Source: Candidatus Lindowbacteria bacterium RIFCSPLOWO2_12_FULL_62_27
Lineage (GTDB): Bacteria > Lindowbacteria > 2-12-FULL-62-27
DNA: 64,000 nt
Direction of reading: 5' to 3'
Assembly (NCBI GenBank): GCA_001784175.1
Contig: MFPR01000033.1
Location: forward strand, 573-64,572
The notes under the pieces were generated by a model, which searched no databases, was not told where the DNA came from, and saw only the letters and a program-made list of their open reading frames with translations. The position numbers and the translations under genes were made by a program. How positions within the stretch are numbered: the stretch's first letter is position 1; every line of letters starts with the position of its first letter. Of this stretch, positions 34,808-43,942 are shown piece by piece.

Positions 34808-35974
34808 GTGCTTCGGGTTGGTCTTCTTTCCCTCGTCCTGATTCTTCCGTCCCCCGCCCACGCCGTCGAACGCGAAACAGATGGGGAGGCTGAGCCGAAG
34901 GCGCAGCAGGCGGCGCCCGCGGCCAAAGTTGGATACGAGGCGGAAAGCGATCTGAAACACGAGCCGGCCAGCAAATCGTATTTCTTCCTGACCAATGACA
35001 TCCAGTGGCCGGAAAAAATGGAACTGGCGCCGCTGCCCAAACCAGCGCCGCCGACACCGCAAGCGGAACCCGCGCCGATCGAGCAGAAAAGGCCGAGACC
35101 GCGGCCGAAACCTGAACCCGAACTCGAACCCGAACCGGCCGGGCCCGACACGGCCATGGCCGAAACGCCCGTCAGGACAACGGTCACGAAACTGCCGATC
35201 GCGCAGGCCGATCGCGACAAGCGCAAGAAACCACCGGTGACCAGAAAACCCGCCGTCGCCATGCCCGACATCGAAAAATTGCTCGCGGACGTCCGCCGGT
35301 CCGCTCAGCCGAAAATGCCGGCCGACGCCGGCGCTCCACCCTCGGGGTCCGCGCCCAAACCACCCGCGGACCTGACGCCCTATCGGTCGGAGGTCGAAGG
35401 CGTGGTCGACATCGATGCGCTGGCGAGAGATCTTGAAAAACTTCAGACCGAAGCCCCCGCCGCCGGCGCGGCTGCGGCAAAGATCTCACCGCCGAAACAG
35501 GCCGGCGAGAAACCGGCCGGGTCCGACGGGTGGACCATTTCCGCCGCAGTGACCGCCACCGCCGCCGCGCTCTATTACGCGATCTCCGTCGCCATCCGGC
35601 GCCGCCGCAAACACATCCGGCCTCAAAGCCATATCGACGCCGAAACCCGCGCGTTTTTCGACAAGCTCATCGCCGAACAGCGCCGACGCGCCGCCGCACG
35701 GGAATCGGCGAAACCTGCGCCGGCGCCGGCGCCCGCGCCCGCACCGCCCGGAGAAACAATCCCGGCGGAAGTTCAAGACGAGGAAACGCTCGTTCCCGAG
35801 GTTTTCCTCCTGCCTCCTGAACTCGCGGAGGGCGCCTACAAGGAAGCCGTGAAACTCGCCGCGATGGGCGAGACGCCGCACGACATCTCGGAAAAATTGA
35901 ACCTCGGCGAAGGCGAAGTCCGGCTGGTGCTGGACATCGCCCGGTTGACCCACCAGCGCATGCAGGCCGCATAA
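34808..35974 (+). CDS. Proline-rich single-span membrane protein with C-terminal HTH-like motif
   Basis: 388 residues from GTG 34808, chosen because it gives a clean signal-like start (LRVGLLSLVLILPSPAHA). A long proline/glutamate-rich segment (about 75-125, repeated PEPELEPEP-type units) is followed by a transmembrane helix at about 238-258 (SAAVTATAAALYYAISVAI) and a basic stop-transfer RRRRK. A cytoplasmic tail with another PAPAPAP linker ends in a helix-turn-helix-like segment, ISEKLNLGEGEVRLVLDI. I do not recognise a family. It lies 3 bp before secD and is surely co-transcribed with it. Confidence 0.7.
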   Translation: MLRVGLLSLVLILPSPAHAVERETDGEAEPKAQQAAPAAKVGYEAESDLKHEPASKSYFFLTNDIQWPEKMELAPLPKPAPPTPQAEPAPIEQKRPRPRPKPEPELEPEPAGPDTAMAETPVRTTVTKLPIAQADRDKRKKPPVTRKPAVAMPDIEKLLADVRRSAQPKMPADAGAPPSGSAPKPPADLTPYRSEVEGVVDIDALARDLEKLQTEAPAAGAAAAKISPPKQAGEKPAGSDGWTISAAVTATAAALYYAISVAIRRRRKHIRPQSHIDAETRAFFDKLIAEQRRRAAARESAKPAPAPAPAPAPPGETIPAEVQDEETLVPEVFLLPPELAEGAYKEAVKLAAMGETPHDISEKLNLGEGEVRLVLDIARLTHQRMQAA

Positions 35975-35977
35975 GAC

Positions 35978-37297
35978 GTGAACAGAAAAATCCTGACGCG
36001 CGTCATCGTGAATGTCGCCGTCCTCGTCGCCGCCTACGCCGCCCTGTACCCGCTGTCCGAAACGATCAACCTCGGATTGGACCTCAAGGGCGGCGTGCTC
36101 CTGTCCATGGAAGTCGAAATCTCCGACATCCCGGCCGACAAGGTCGAGGAGGAAGTCGACAAGGCGATGCAGATCATCCGCAACCGCGTCGACCAGTTCG
36201 GCGTCACCTCTCCGACCATCTCACGGCAGGGAAAAGACAAGATCGTGGTGGAACTGCCCGGCGAAAAAGACCCGGAACGCGCAAAGGCCGTGATCGGCAA
36301 GACGGCCCGGCTGGAGTTCCGGCTGGTCAACGACGACCTCCTCGCGGCGGCGACCGCCGGGAAAGTTCCGGACGGATACGAACTCCTCTACGAGCACATC
36401 CGCGATCCGATCACGCACCTGCGCGTCGATACGCGGCCATGGCTGGTCGAGGCGCGGACTCTCATGACCGGCGAGAATCTCGAAAAAGCATTCATCCAGC
36501 CCGACCCGATGACCAACTCGCCCAACGTCGCATTCCAGTTCAATTCCATCGGCGCCCGGCAGTTCGGCGAGCTCACCTCGCGGAACGTCAACCGCAAGCT
36601 TGCCATCATCCTCGACGGCGTGGTTCAGTCCGCGCCCGTCATCCGCACGGCCATCACCGGCGGCAACGGCGTCATCGAGGGCCGGTTCACCTTTGACGAC
36701 GCCAAGGAACTCTCGGTCGTCCTCAACGCGGGCGCGCTCCCGTCCGAGGTCCGCATCATCGAGGAACGCGCCATCGGGCCGTCCCTCGGGCTCGACTCCA
36801 TCTTCAAGGGACTCCTCGCATCGGCCATCGGATTTGCGCTCACCGTCGCGTTCGTCGTCGCATGGTACAGATTCTCCGGCCTCATCGCCACCGTCGCGCT
36901 CCTCGCCAACGTCATTCTCGTCCTCGGCGCCATGGCCCTCATGAAGGGAACCCTCACGCTGCCCGGCATCGCGGGCCTTTTGCTCACCGTCGCGATGGCC
37001 GTCGACGCCAATGTCCTCGTCTATGAGCGCATCAAAGAGGAGATGCGGGCCGGACGGACGGTCCGCACGGCCATCGACGCGGGGTTCGCGCGCGCCTTCT
37101 GGACCATCTTCGACTCCAACCTCACGACGCTCATCACGGCCGTCGTCCTCTACAAATTCGGCGCCGGGCCCGTCCGCGGATTCGCCGTCACCCTCATCGT
37201 CGGCATCCTCGCCAGCATGTTCACGGCGCTGTACGGATGCAAAACGCTCTTCCTCATCATCACCCGCCGGCCGGACGTCGTCAAAATCTCGATATGA
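35978..37297 (+). CDS. secD: SecD, protein translocase subunit
   Basis: 439 residues from GTG 35978. The first helix is followed by LGLDLKGGVLLSMEV (the DLxGG motif), the P1 domain with NRVDQFGV, and five C-terminal helices including MAVDANVLVYERIKEE. It uses proton motive force to pull exported proteins out of SecYEG. It is of the compact type, shorter than the 615-residue E. coli protein. Its TGA overlaps the secF ATG. Confidence 0.95.
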   Translation: MNRKILTRVIVNVAVLVAAYAALYPLSETINLGLDLKGGVLLSMEVEISDIPADKVEEEVDKAMQIIRNRVDQFGVTSPTISRQGKDKIVVELPGEKDPERAKAVIGKTARLEFRLVNDDLLAAATAGKVPDGYELLYEHIRDPITHLRVDTRPWLVEARTLMTGENLEKAFIQPDPMTNSPNVAFQFNSIGARQFGELTSRNVNRKLAIILDGVVQSAPVIRTAITGGNGVIEGRFTFDDAKELSVVLNAGALPSEVRIIEERAIGPSLGLDSIFKGLLASAIGFALTVAFVVAWYRFSGLIATVALLANVILVLGAMALMKGTLTLPGIAGLLLTVAMAVDANVLVYERIKEEMRAGRTVRTAIDAGFARAFWTIFDSNLTTLITAVVLYKFGAGPVRGFAVTLIVGILASMFTALYGCKTLFLIITRRPDVVKISI

Positions 37298-38853
37298 GTA
37301 AGCCCGGACAGAATCCTCAACCCAAACCGCCCGGCCCCGGCGCAGGCAGCGCGTTCACGTTTTATTTTGATTTCATCGCCAAACGAAATATCGCCTTCGC
37401 TGTCTCGGGTGGCATGGTGCTGCTTTTCTGGATCTGGGTCATCGCTTCCGGCGGACTGAAATATGGAATCGATTTCACGGGCGGCATCCGCCACGTTTTC
37501 AAATTCAACCGGCCCGCCACCGTCGAGCTTTTGTCCAAGGTTCGCGAAGCCTCCCTGATCGCCGATCCGGGCGCGCAGGTGCAGAACCTCGGCAAACCCG
37601 AGGAAGGCGAGGTCATGATCCAGGTCAAGGGGTTCGAGACCGTTGAGAAGGCCGCGCGCGCAGTCGAGCGGGCGCCGGTCATGGGCGTGGAGGATCTCAA
37701 GGCGCGCCTCGCCGACTTCGAGATGTTCGACGCCGGCTTTTACGAAAAATTCCGCGCCGATACCGGACTCCTCGATTCGGCCCGGCTCAAAAAAATAATC
37801 TCCGACTACGTCAATGAATCCACCGCCCGGCGGCTCCAAGTGGAACTCGGCCGCAAATTCGGCGGCGCAGAAGACCGGATCGATCTCAATGCGTTCCCGG
37901 TGGCCGACCGCCTCTTTCAGACCGTCCAGCGGCTCGCGGTCGGCCGGCTGGCGGCCTCGATCCTCGACCGCCTCCCGACGGCCCGCACGACGGAGGACCT
38001 CACGCCGCTCCTCAAAGACGCGGACCTCGATCCAAACCCGTTCGAAGAAAAATACATCCTTCGGGCCCCCACGCTGGAGGAAATAAAAACCGACCTCCAC
38101 GATTTCGCCGGCAGGCCCGAACCGTTGTCCGAGGAACTTCTCAAAATGTACCCGGCCGCATACCGCGAGGCGTTCATGCCGTCCCTTGAGCGCATCGTTG
38201 CCGGGAAGGAGACGCGTGGCCTGTACGATTCGGTCGACGCCGCCACCCGCCAGGTCGACGGCCCCCAGGCGGGACGCCTGCGGGTAATCCTCGCGGCCTC
38301 CTTCCATACCGGCCCCTTCGTTCTGATCAAGACCGACCAGGTCTCGTCCCGGATCGGCGCCGAGCTTCGACAGAAGGCTCTCGCCGTCATTTCGATCAGC
38401 CTCCTCGTCATGCTCCTCTACATCTGGTTCCGGTTCGAATTGCGGTTCGGCGTCGGCGCCATCGTCACGCTCCTCCACGACTCCCTCACCGTCATCCCCC
38501 TCATGTCGGCCCTCGGATACGAGTACGACATCAACCTCATCGCCGCGATCCTCACGATCATCGGGTACTCCCTGAACGACACCATCGTCGTCTATGACCG
38601 CATCCGCGAGAACATGACGGCCATGCGAGGATCGCCGCTCGACGCCGTCATCAATACCAGCATCGTCCAGACGCTCTCCCGCACGCTCGTCACCGGCGTC
38701 ACGTCCCTCCTTGCGATTCTCGCCCTCTTCTTCTTCGGCGGGCCCGTCCTCGAAGGCTTTTCGCTCGCGCTCTTCATCGGCATCCTCGTCGGCACCTACT
38801 CCTCCATCTTCGTCTCCGCGCCCGTCGTCTATCTTTGGCCGGTCAAAAAATAA
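37294..38853 (+). CDS. secF: SecF with greatly enlarged periplasmic domain
   Basis: 519 residues from ATG 37294 (ATGA overlap with secD). Helix 1 leads into YGIDFTGG. The last five helices begin near residue 365 and carry GYSLNDTIVVYDRIREN, a SecF hallmark. Between them lie about 310 residues instead of the usual 110-120. The extra part (about 130-330) is helical and charged (FEMFDAGFYEKF through LERIVAGKETRG), with no cysteines and no recognised domain. Function in the SecDF pump is expected to be normal; the added module is unexplained. Confidence 0.92.
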   Translation: MSKPGQNPQPKPPGPGAGSAFTFYFDFIAKRNIAFAVSGGMVLLFWIWVIASGGLKYGIDFTGGIRHVFKFNRPATVELLSKVREASLIADPGAQVQNLGKPEEGEVMIQVKGFETVEKAARAVERAPVMGVEDLKARLADFEMFDAGFYEKFRADTGLLDSARLKKIISDYVNESTARRLQVELGRKFGGAEDRIDLNAFPVADRLFQTVQRLAVGRLAASILDRLPTARTTEDLTPLLKDADLDPNPFEEKYILRAPTLEEIKTDLHDFAGRPEPLSEELLKMYPAAYREAFMPSLERIVAGKETRGLYDSVDAATRQVDGPQAGRLRVILAASFHTGPFVLIKTDQVSSRIGAELRQKALAVISISLLVMLLYIWFRFELRFGVGAIVTLLHDSLTVIPLMSALGYEYDINLIAAILTIIGYSLNDTIVVYDRIRENMTAMRGSPLDAVINTSIVQTLSRTLVTGVTSLLAILALFFFGGPVLEGFSLALFIGILVGTYSSIFVSAPVVYLWPVKK

Positions 38854-40262
38854 GCCAGGACCGAAGGCTCGCGGCGTTCTTCAGGCTCTACCTCGTCCCG
38901 TTCCATCCGTACACGCGCGACCTCTTCCAGACCCTGCGCCTGTCGGCGTCCGACATCGGCGCCGTCGCCGACCTGTCCAAACTCCCGTACCTCTCCAAGA
39001 AGGACCTTCTGCCGGACCCGCGCGACCCCGACAAGGTCAAGCGGTTCATCCTCGCGCCCACGCCCGAGTCCCTGCGGCAAAGCTGGCCGATCTGGCGGCT
39101 CGCCGGCGCGGCGCTGAACCGCAAAAAATTCAAAGAGAGTTTCTTTCCGGTCCTCCTGACCGCCACGACCGGCCGGTCGGCGGATCCGATCTCGTTTATC
39201 TACGCCCGGCGCGACCTCGACATTCTGACGGAGGCCGGCCGGCGGCTCATCGAGGTGTTCGGCCTGGCCTACCCGGACCGCGCGCTGTCGGTGTTTCCCT
39301 ACGCGCCGCACCTCGCCTTCTGGCAGTGCTGCCTGGCCGGATTCGGCGCGAATCTGTTCATGGTGCAGACCGGCGGCGGCAAAGTGATGGGCACGGAGGG
39401 AAATTTGAAAATGCTGGACAAACTGAAACCGACGGCCATCGTCGGCGTGCCGAGCTACGCGTACCATCTCCTGCGCGAGGCGCTCGCGGCGAAGATCAGC
39501 ACGGCGTCCGTGACCAAAGTCATTCTCGGCGCGGAAAAAGCGCCGCCGGGCATGAAACGAAAAATCATCGAACTCCTCGAAGCCGGCGGCGCCAAGCGGC
39601 CCGTCGTTTTTTCAACCTACGCGTTCACCGAAGCCAAAAAAGCCTGGGGCGAATGCCCGACGGCCGACCCCGAAGTCTCCAGCGGCTACCATCTCACGCC
39701 GGACCTCGACCTCGTTCAGATCGCCGACCCCGTCACCGGCAAAATCCTGCCGCCCGAAACCCCGGGCGAGATCGTTTACACGCCGCTCACCGGCGCCGGC
39801 ACGCTCGTGTGGCGATACCGCACCGGCGACATCGCGGAGGGAGGCATCACCCACCGCCCCTGCCCCCACTGCGGCCGGCTGACCCCGCGGCTCATCGGCC
39901 CCATCTCGCGTGTGTCCAACATCAAGGACCTCCGGCTCACCAAAATCAAGGGCACGCTCGTCAACCTCAACAACATCGCCGGCGTCCTCGACGGATTCGC
40001 CCTGATCGAGGAATGGCAAATCGTTATCCGTAAAAAAGACAACGACCCCCACGAAGTCGACGAGATCGTCCTCTACGCCGCCGTCAAATCCGGCGCCCCG
40101 GAACAGGAAATCGCCGACCGCATCGGAAAAGAATTGCGCGCCGCTTGCGAAATCGCGCCCAACGAAATAAAAATCCTCCCGCTCCGCGAAATGCTCGACC
40201 GCATCAAAATGGAAACCGCCCTCAAGGAGGTCCGCATCCTCGACATCCGGCCCAAGACATAG
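38835..40262 (+). CDS. PaaK-like AMP-forming acyl-CoA ligase family protein
   Basis: 475 residues from TTG 38835, overlapping the end of secF by 19 bp. It has the opening LPYLSKKDLLP and a TATTGRSADP nucleotide-binding loop as in phenylacetate-CoA ligases. The AMP-binding core includes YRTGDIAEGG, and a C-terminal domain contains SRVSNIKDLRLTKIKGTLV. A CPHCG pair near residue 340 may bind zinc. It likely activates a carboxylic acid as an adenylate, but substrate and CoA use are unknown. Overlap with secF suggests it is the last gene of that operon. Confidence 0.78.
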   Translation: MAGQKISQDRRLAAFFRLYLVPFHPYTRDLFQTLRLSASDIGAVADLSKLPYLSKKDLLPDPRDPDKVKRFILAPTPESLRQSWPIWRLAGAALNRKKFKESFFPVLLTATTGRSADPISFIYARRDLDILTEAGRRLIEVFGLAYPDRALSVFPYAPHLAFWQCCLAGFGANLFMVQTGGGKVMGTEGNLKMLDKLKPTAIVGVPSYAYHLLREALAAKISTASVTKVILGAEKAPPGMKRKIIELLEAGGAKRPVVFSTYAFTEAKKAWGECPTADPEVSSGYHLTPDLDLVQIADPVTGKILPPETPGEIVYTPLTGAGTLVWRYRTGDIAEGGITHRPCPHCGRLTPRLIGPISRVSNIKDLRLTKIKGTLVNLNNIAGVLDGFALIEEWQIVIRKKDNDPHEVDEIVLYAAVKSGAPEQEIADRIGKELRAACEIAPNEIKILPLREMLDRIKMETALKEVRILDIRPKT

Positions 40263-40323
40263 GCCGGCGGTTGTACCACCCCCAAGTCAACATTTTCATA
40301 CTCCTGTATCCCTTCCTGTAACT

Positions 40324-40402
40324 ATCACAACCACATTGTGATCCAGATCACACACATTGTGTGAGACCGTAATCCCCTGAAATCACGAGGATTGTGTATT
40401 AA
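40324..40402 (+). promoter_or_regulatory. CRP-like operator cluster and candidate promoter of the papain-kelch gene
   Basis: TGTGATCCAGATCACA (40337-40352) matches the CRP consensus TGTGA-N6-TCACA exactly. It is flanked by further half-sites: ATCACAA (40324-40330) pairs with TTGTGAT (40336-40342), and CACACA/TGTGTG around a single T is centred near 40357. A possible -10 box, TATTAA, lies at 40397-40402, which would put the perfect site about 64 bases upstream of the transcription start, close to the activating position of CRP. The rest of 40263-40508 is leader without genes. Confidence 0.6.
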
Positions 40403-40508
40403 TGTCCGCCCTTCCACTTTTCTGCACGCTTGTTGCAACCCTCCTATCAGTTCGCATGGCGAACGAATCTGGAACGTGAGATGGAAATTGCAAGGGGGTA
40501 CAAGAATC

Positions 40509-43500
40509 ATGAAAAGGTCGAGCACCCTATGGATCGTCGGTTTGATCGTAAGCATTTTGTTCGGTTGGGGCTGGACAGGTCTGGCGATTGCGGCCCACGA
40601 CAAGGACGAATGTCCGCTTCCGAAGTCATTCACCATAGACAAGAAATTCTATGAATGGCGCGAAAAGCGGGCGCCTCTCCATATTAAAAGGAAGCTCGAT
40701 GAGCTTCGGCGCTGTAACAATCCCCGCGCCGCAAGTCACAAAGGACACGCGCACGCGTCCTATGAAGTCGCATACACGACGGCCTTGGACCGGCAGTTGC
40801 GGCATCTCGCAGGCACGCGCGTGCCGTCCAAGTTCAACTTCCAGGCGGCGCTCCGCAAGCAGAAATTGCGGCTGACTTCGACGGCCACCGGCGGCGACAC
40901 CACGTCGGCCCCGACGTCCGGCACATCCGGCGCGCCTTCGGCGGACCTCGCGGTCTTCAGTTGGGTCGATCTCGGCAAGGTGACGCCGGTGAAGGACCAG
41001 GGGTATTGCGGCAGTTGCTGGGACTTCGGCGCGACGAGCGCGCTCGAAGGCAGCTACGCGATCATCAACAATCAACTGATCGACGCGTCCGAGCAGGACG
41101 AGCTGAACTACAGCCCGTGGAGCTGCGCGGGCGGCTGGCATGACGACGCGGCCCAGGACATGGTGAACGTCGGCATCACGACCGAACCGATCGAGCCTTA
41201 CAAGGCGGTCGACATGACATGGAATCCGTCGCACCCGCGGCCCTACAAGGCCGAGTCGACGGGCTGGGTGCCGATCCCGTGGCAGTTTTCCGATTCGCAG
41301 ACGAAGGTGTTGAAGCAGTACCTCACATCCCATGGCCCGCTGGCGGTGGCGGTGAACGCGGACTACCCGTTCATGGCATACGCCTCAGGCGTGTTTGTCG
41401 GCACGTACAATACGACGTACATCAATCACGTCGTGACGATCGTCGGATGGGACGACAGTAAGCAAGCGTGGCTGATCAAGAACTCGTGGGGCACCGGCTG
41501 GGGCATGGGCGGCTACATGTGGATCAAGTACGGCACGAACGCCATCGGCCTCTACCCGGTGTGGGTCAAGGCCAAGCCGGCGGTTCAACCCACCGTCGAC
41601 ATGCCGGTCATTCAGCCGGTCTCCGGGACGTACACGACGACCCTGACAAACGTGACGATGACCTGCGCCACGAGCGGGGCGTCGATCCGTTACACGACCG
41701 ACGGCGCCGCGCCGACGGAGTTTTCGACGCTGTACACGGCGCCGCTCACGGTCATCAAGTCGACCACGATCCGGGCGCGGGCGTTCAAGTCTGACATGAA
41801 CCCCAGCGCCGAGGCGATGGTGTTGTACACCATCAATCTGCCGACGGTCGCCACGCCGGAGATTTATCCGAAGTCGAAGACGTTCTCGACGTCCTTCGGC
41901 GCCAGCGTGTCCTGCAGCACCTGGACGGCGTCGATCCGCTACACGGTCGACGGCGCGCTTCCGACAGAAACCTCGACCCTCTATACGGGTCAGGTGACTG
42001 TCAGCAAATCGATGGTGTTCCGGGCGCGCGCGTTTCAGTGGAACATGTTGCCGAGCAAGGACGCGACGGAGACCTATACGCTCCAGGCGCCGGCCGGCGG
42101 CTGGACGGCGATGGCGCCCATGCCGACGGCGCGGGCCGAGCTGGCCGCGGCGGCGGCGGGCGATGTCGTGTATGCGGTGGGCGGATACAGTTGGTACAAC
42201 TCCGCCGCCAACCGCACGGTCGAGGCGTATAACATGCAGACCAATACGTGGACGATCAAGGCGCAGATGCCGACGGGACGCTGGATGCTGGCGGCCGCGA
42301 CGGTATGGGGCCGCATCTACGCGGTGGGCGGCTGCCCGAGCGGATTCACGCCGACGAACAAGCTGGACGAATACGATCCGTGGACCAACACGTGGAAGGC
42401 GCTGGCGCCGATGCCGGTCGCGCGGTACCGGATGGCGGCCGCGGGATTGGACGGAAAAGTCTACGTGGCGGGCGGGATCACTTCGTACGGTGTGACCGGG
42501 ATGCTCCATGTTTACGATCTGAATCCGCAGGCCTGGTCCACCCTGCCGTCCATGCCGACGGCGCGGTTTGACGCGGGCGCGGCCATCGCCGACGGCAAGC
42601 TCTACGTGATCGGCGGCGCGGCCTACGGCGGCGTCAAGCTGAAAACGGTGGAGTGCTACGATCCGGTCGCGAAGACGTGGTCGACGAAAGCCGCGATGCC
42701 GACGGCGCGCGCGAGCCTCTCGGTGGTACAGCACGCCGGCAAGCTCTACGCGATCGGCGGGCAGGACGCGAACGGCGCGAAGCTCACGACGGTAGAAGTC
42801 TACGATCCGAAGGCCAACACGTGGTCGACCGGCGCGCCGATGCCGACGGCCCGGTACCTGCTGGCGGCCGCGGCGGTCGCCAACAAGGGCATCTCCGTCG
42901 TCGGCGGCTACGACGCCTCCGGCGTGATGACGTCCAAAAACGAGGTCTTCACCGGCGGCGACAGCGGAACCCCGTCGCCAACGCCGACGCCCACGCCCGC
43001 GCCGGACTCTGGGATGACGTGGGTCTCCAAGAAGGCCATGGTCGTCGCGGCGGCGGAACTGGCCGCCTGCGTCGACAACGGGATCGTGTACCACATTAAC
43101 GGCTATAACCCGTCCTTCGGCACGTTCACGACCCTCAACTCCTACGACCCCACGACCAACGTCTGGACCATCCGCCCGAATCCGCCGACCTACAAGCGGA
43201 TGCTGGCGGCGGCGGCCGTCAACGGCATCGTCTACGCCGTCGGCGGCGCCACCCCGGGCGTCTACGCAACGGCCGACCTCATGGCCTTCAACCCAGCGAC
43301 GAACTCGTGGTCCTACAAGGCGTCCATGCCGACGGCGCGCTACGCGCTGGCGGCGGCCGAACTCAACGGCAAACTCTACGCGGCCGGCGGCGCGGGGCCT
43401 TACATTACGAACACGGTGCAAGTGTACACCCCGACGTACAACTCCTGGACCACGCTCCCGTCGATGCCGACGGCGCGGATGAACTGCGGCGCGGCCTCGG

Positions 43501-43901
43501 CCGACGGCAAACTCTACGTGATCGGCGGCTGGGCCAGCACTTTTGCGGTGAGCGGCGCGGTAGAGTGCTACGATCCGGTGACCAACACGTGGACGACCAA
43601 GGCGCCGATGCCGACGCCGCGCTCGGACCTGGCAGTGACGGCCTACAACGGCAAGATCTACGCCTGCGGCGGCAACATCGCGGGCGGCGCGATCGTCTCG
43701 ACGGTCGAGGTCTACGATCCGAAGACCAACACGTGGACCAAGGAAACCCCGATGCCGGTCGTCAAACGCCAGTTCGCAGCGGTAGGCGTCGCGACCAAGG
43801 GCGTCTTCACCCTGGGCGGCTACGGCGAATCCTACGCCACGCTCTCGCGCGTCGACGCGCTAGTCCCGGCCAACGCCACGTCCCTGGCGCTGGCCAAGTG
43901 A
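40509..43901 (+). CDS. Secreted papain-like cysteine protease with two CHB_HEX-type domains and two kelch propellers
   Basis: 1130 residues from ATG 40509, with AAGGGGG at 40492-40498. The longer frame from 40392 lacks a ribosome site, and ATG 40509 gives a good signal peptide (MKRSSTLWIVGLIVSILFGW). A charged pro-region (about 30-130) does not resemble I29. The C1A peptidase (about 145-360) has the full active site: Gln164, Cys170 (CGSCW), His307 (INHVVTIVGWDD) and Asn325 (KNSWGTGWG). Two chitobiase-C/Fn3-like domains follow (about 364-528, each with SIRYT-DGA-PTE-STLYT). Twelve kelch repeats form two six-bladed propellers (about 530-817 and 835-1124), joined by a TPSPTPTPTPAP linker. It is likely an extracellular or surface protease whose propellers bind targets. 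Confidence 0.92.
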   Translation: MKRSSTLWIVGLIVSILFGWGWTGLAIAAHDKDECPLPKSFTIDKKFYEWREKRAPLHIKRKLDELRRCNNPRAASHKGHAHASYEVAYTTALDRQLRHLAGTRVPSKFNFQAALRKQKLRLTSTATGGDTTSAPTSGTSGAPSADLAVFSWVDLGKVTPVKDQGYCGSCWDFGATSALEGSYAIINNQLIDASEQDELNYSPWSCAGGWHDDAAQDMVNVGITTEPIEPYKAVDMTWNPSHPRPYKAESTGWVPIPWQFSDSQTKVLKQYLTSHGPLAVAVNADYPFMAYASGVFVGTYNTTYINHVVTIVGWDDSKQAWLIKNSWGTGWGMGGYMWIKYGTNAIGLYPVWVKAKPAVQPTVDMPVIQPVSGTYTTTLTNVTMTCATSGASIRYTTDGAAPTEFSTLYTAPLTVIKSTTIRARAFKSDMNPSAEAMVLYTINLPTVATPEIYPKSKTFSTSFGASVSCSTWTASIRYTVDGALPTETSTLYTGQVTVSKSMVFRARAFQWNMLPSKDATETYTLQAPAGGWTAMAPMPTARAELAAAAAGDVVYAVGGYSWYNSAANRTVEAYNMQTNTWTIKAQMPTGRWMLAAATVWGRIYAVGGCPSGFTPTNKLDEYDPWTNTWKALAPMPVARYRMAAAGLDGKVYVAGGITSYGVTGMLHVYDLNPQAWSTLPSMPTARFDAGAAIADGKLYVIGGAAYGGVKLKTVECYDPVAKTWSTKAAMPTARASLSVVQHAGKLYAIGGQDANGAKLTTVEVYDPKANTWSTGAPMPTARYLLAAAAVANKGISVVGGYDASGVMTSKNEVFTGGDSGTPSPTPTPTPAPDSGMTWVSKKAMVVAAAELAACVDNGIVYHINGYNPSFGTFTTLNSYDPTTNVWTIRPNPPTYKRMLAAAAVNGIVYAVGGATPGVYATADLMAFNPATNSWSYKASMPTARYALAAAELNGKLYAAGGAGPYITNTVQVYTPTYNSWTTLPSMPTARMNCGAASADGKLYVIGGWASTFAVSGAVECYDPVTNTWTTKAPMPTPRSDLAVTAYNGKIYACGGNIAGGAIVSTVEVYDPKTNTWTKETPMPVVKRQFAAVGVATKGVFTLGGYGESYATLSRVDALVPANATSLALAK

Positions 43902-43942
43902 GGTGATCGCGCCATCATCCAACGCCTCTCGAATTTCGCACC

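Noticed and set aside
42913-42930. GACGCCTCCGGCGTG in the kelch region, similar to the TCC-loop hairpin
   Set aside because: Only one imperfect short stem, no flanking GGCCGGGTC; fits chance in coding sequence.
41385-43421. A 678-codon minus-strand frame with repeated RRGRH-type peptides
   Set aside because: Antisense of the kelch repeats; the apparent peptide repeats only mirror the repeat structure of the real gene.
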